This document shows positions 62,935-64,000 of a stretch of DNA of 64,000 nucleotides, piece after piece. The notes below the pieces were generated by a model that worked only from the letters and a program-made list of their open reading frames with translations, did no database searches and was not told the DNA's origin. The number at the start of each line of letters is the position of its first letter. Within the stretch, counting starts at the first letter, position 1. A program made the translations under genes and the position numbers. The DNA comes from Azospirillum sp. B21. GTDB lineage: Bacteria; Pseudomonadota; Alphaproteobacteria; Azospirillales; Azospirillaceae. Where the stretch lies: contig NZ_VTTO01000004.1 in NCBI RefSeq assembly GCF_008364825.1, forward strand, positions 77,202-141,201, read 5' to 3'.

Positions 62935-64000
62935 TCAGCGCCGCGCCTGCGGGCAGCCGGGGAAGTTGGGCGGGCAGATCCGGTCGCCGTTCTGGGCGCA
63001 GACCGCCGCCTTTCCCGCAATCATCTGCCTCACCAGCCGGGCCAGCCCGTCGATGAAGCCGGGATGCACCCCCACCGTCGGAACGCGGGTGAAGTGCGGA
63101 ACCCCTGCTTCCTTGGCCAGATGGCGGTATTCGATCTCGATCTCCACCAGCGTCTCGGAATGCTCCGATACGAAGGCCATCGGCACCACCAGGATCGGCA
63201 CGCCGTCCTGGCCGGCGCGGCGGATCTCGGCGTCGGTGCTGGGGCCGATCCACTCCATCGGGCCGACGCGGCTCTGGTAGCAGTTCACCCAATCCAGATG
63301 CTCGATGCCCAGCGCCGCGGCGATGGATTCGGCCGTACGCTCGCACTGCCACTGATAGGGGTCTCCGCCGGTCACCACCTTCTTCGGCAGGCCGTGGGCG
63401 GAGAACAGGACGCGCGGCGTACCATGGGCCTTGGCGGCCTCGTACAGCGGACGGATCAGGTCGGCCGACGCATCGATGAAGCCGGCCTGGGTCGGGTAGC
63501 AGCACAGCAGCCGGGTCGGCGCCGCCAACCCGACGGTCTTCGCCGCCTCGTGCCACACCTTGGCGCTGGAGGCCGTGGTGGTTGTGGAGAATTGCGGATA
63601 GAGCGGCAGCAGAACCACCAGATCCGGGTCGTAGGCCTTCACGCGGGCCGCCGTCTCGGCACTCATCGGGTGCCAGTAGCGCATGGCGATGAAGACCTTG
63701 GTCTCCGCGCCATCCGCGGCTGGATCCGCCGCCAGTACCGCCTCCAGCGCCGCAGCCTGGGCCTCCGTGTTCTCCAGCAGCGGCGACTTGCCGCCCAGCT
63801 GGGCGTAGATCTCCGTCGCCGGCTTCGCCCGCCGCCCGCTGATCAGGCTGGCGATCAGGAAGCGGAACGGGTTCGGCAGCCGGATGATGGCCGGATCCGC
63901 GAACAGGTTGAACAGGAAGGGCCGTACGGATTCCGGCGCGTCGGGACCGCCGAGGTTGAACAGCACGACGGCCACGCGGCGCGGTCGGCCGCCGGGAAGG
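62935..64000 (-). CDS. hemH: Ferrochelatase (5' end outside the window)
   Basis: About 354 residues are visible; the frame stays open to the right edge, so the true start is probably beyond base 64000 (a GTG at 63975 is less likely). It inserts Fe2+ into protoporphyrin IX. The family core is clear: VAVVLFNLGGPD, FIAMRYWHP, the catalytic His in VLFSAHGLPKKVV and FVSEHSETL. The C-terminus has three Cys (CAQNGDRICPPNFPGC), which may hold a [2Fe-2S] cluster as in some alphaproteobacterial ferrochelatases. Confidence 0.94.
   Translation of the reverse strand, partial: LPGGRPRRVAVVLFNLGGPDAPESVRPFLFNLFADPAIIRLPNPFRFLIASLISGRRAKPATEIYAQLGGKSPLLENTEAQAAALEAVLAADPAADGAETKVFIAMRYWHPMSAETAARVKAYDPDLVVLLPLYPQFSTTTTASSAKVWHEAAKTVGLAAPTRLLCCYPTQAGFIDASADLIRPLYEAAKAHGTPRVLFSAHGLPKKVVTGGDPYQWQCERTAESIAAALGIEHLDWVNCYQSRVGPMEWIGPSTDAEIRRAGQDGVPILVVPMAFVSEHSETLVEIEIEYRHLAKEAGVPHFTRVPTVGVHPGFIDGLARLVRQMIAGKAAVCAQNGDRICPPNFPGCPQARR

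Overview
The window is a GC-rich chromosomal segment of an alphaproteobacterium, most likely Azospirillum or a close Rhodospirillales relative. This rests on gene content and order: the block lnt - HTH regulator - metK - trmB - rimP - nusA - ylxR - infB - rbfA - truB - rpsO - pnp, the block hisB-hisH-hisA-hisF-hisE beside hslVU, the block mltA - timA - fxsA - secB, the block hemH - hemJ - rho, and miaB - phoH - ybeY - corC. The species call is inference. No rRNA, insertion sequence, prophage or CRISPR array is visible. There is one tRNA, tRNA-Arg(CCT).

Layout. 1-6.2 kb (mostly minus): a DUF1848 protein, an Nfu iron-sulfur scaffold, a three-gene set of a TauE/SafE-type exporter, a TIGR02186 membrane protein and a UspA protein, two divergent coiled-coil membrane proteins, and a PfkB-family sugar/nucleoside kinase. 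6.4-18.8 kb: an HxlR regulator overlapping a second-type FabF, an EI24 membrane protein, a bactofilin, endonuclease III, a large MscS channel, a sulfite-oxidase-like enzyme, the tRNA, YbaK, FolE, ApaG and a GNAT enzyme preceded by a strikingly structured leader. 19-24.8 kb: miaB-phoH-ybeY-corC-lnt. 25-39 kb: the metK/trmB genes and the large translation and RNA-metabolism block, interrupted by a PIN-type toxin-antitoxin pair between infB and rbfA. 39-41.7 kb: an SDR oxidoreductase, a WYL regulator and a VOC-EVE gene pair that share an apparent operator. 41.9-47.8 kb: a complete cytochrome c maturation operon ccmC-D-E-F-G-H-I. 48-53.4 kb: an Smr protein, an XRE regulator, and the histidine genes. 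53.5-64 kb: a lipoprotein with a protease-like but apparently inactive domain, hslVU, mltA, timA, fxsA, secB, rho, hemJ and the 3' part of hemH, which runs off the right end.

Most genes are core housekeeping genes. The less ordinary material lies between them: a promoter followed by a folded RNA element ahead of the GNAT gene, a promoter-hairpin-terminator unit ahead of rimP, helically phased repeats ahead of metK and ahead of the toxin-antitoxin pair, a duplicated WYL-type operator, a small AT-rich island between folE and apaG, and four intergenic palindromic repeats. These are sequence observations; their functions are proposals.
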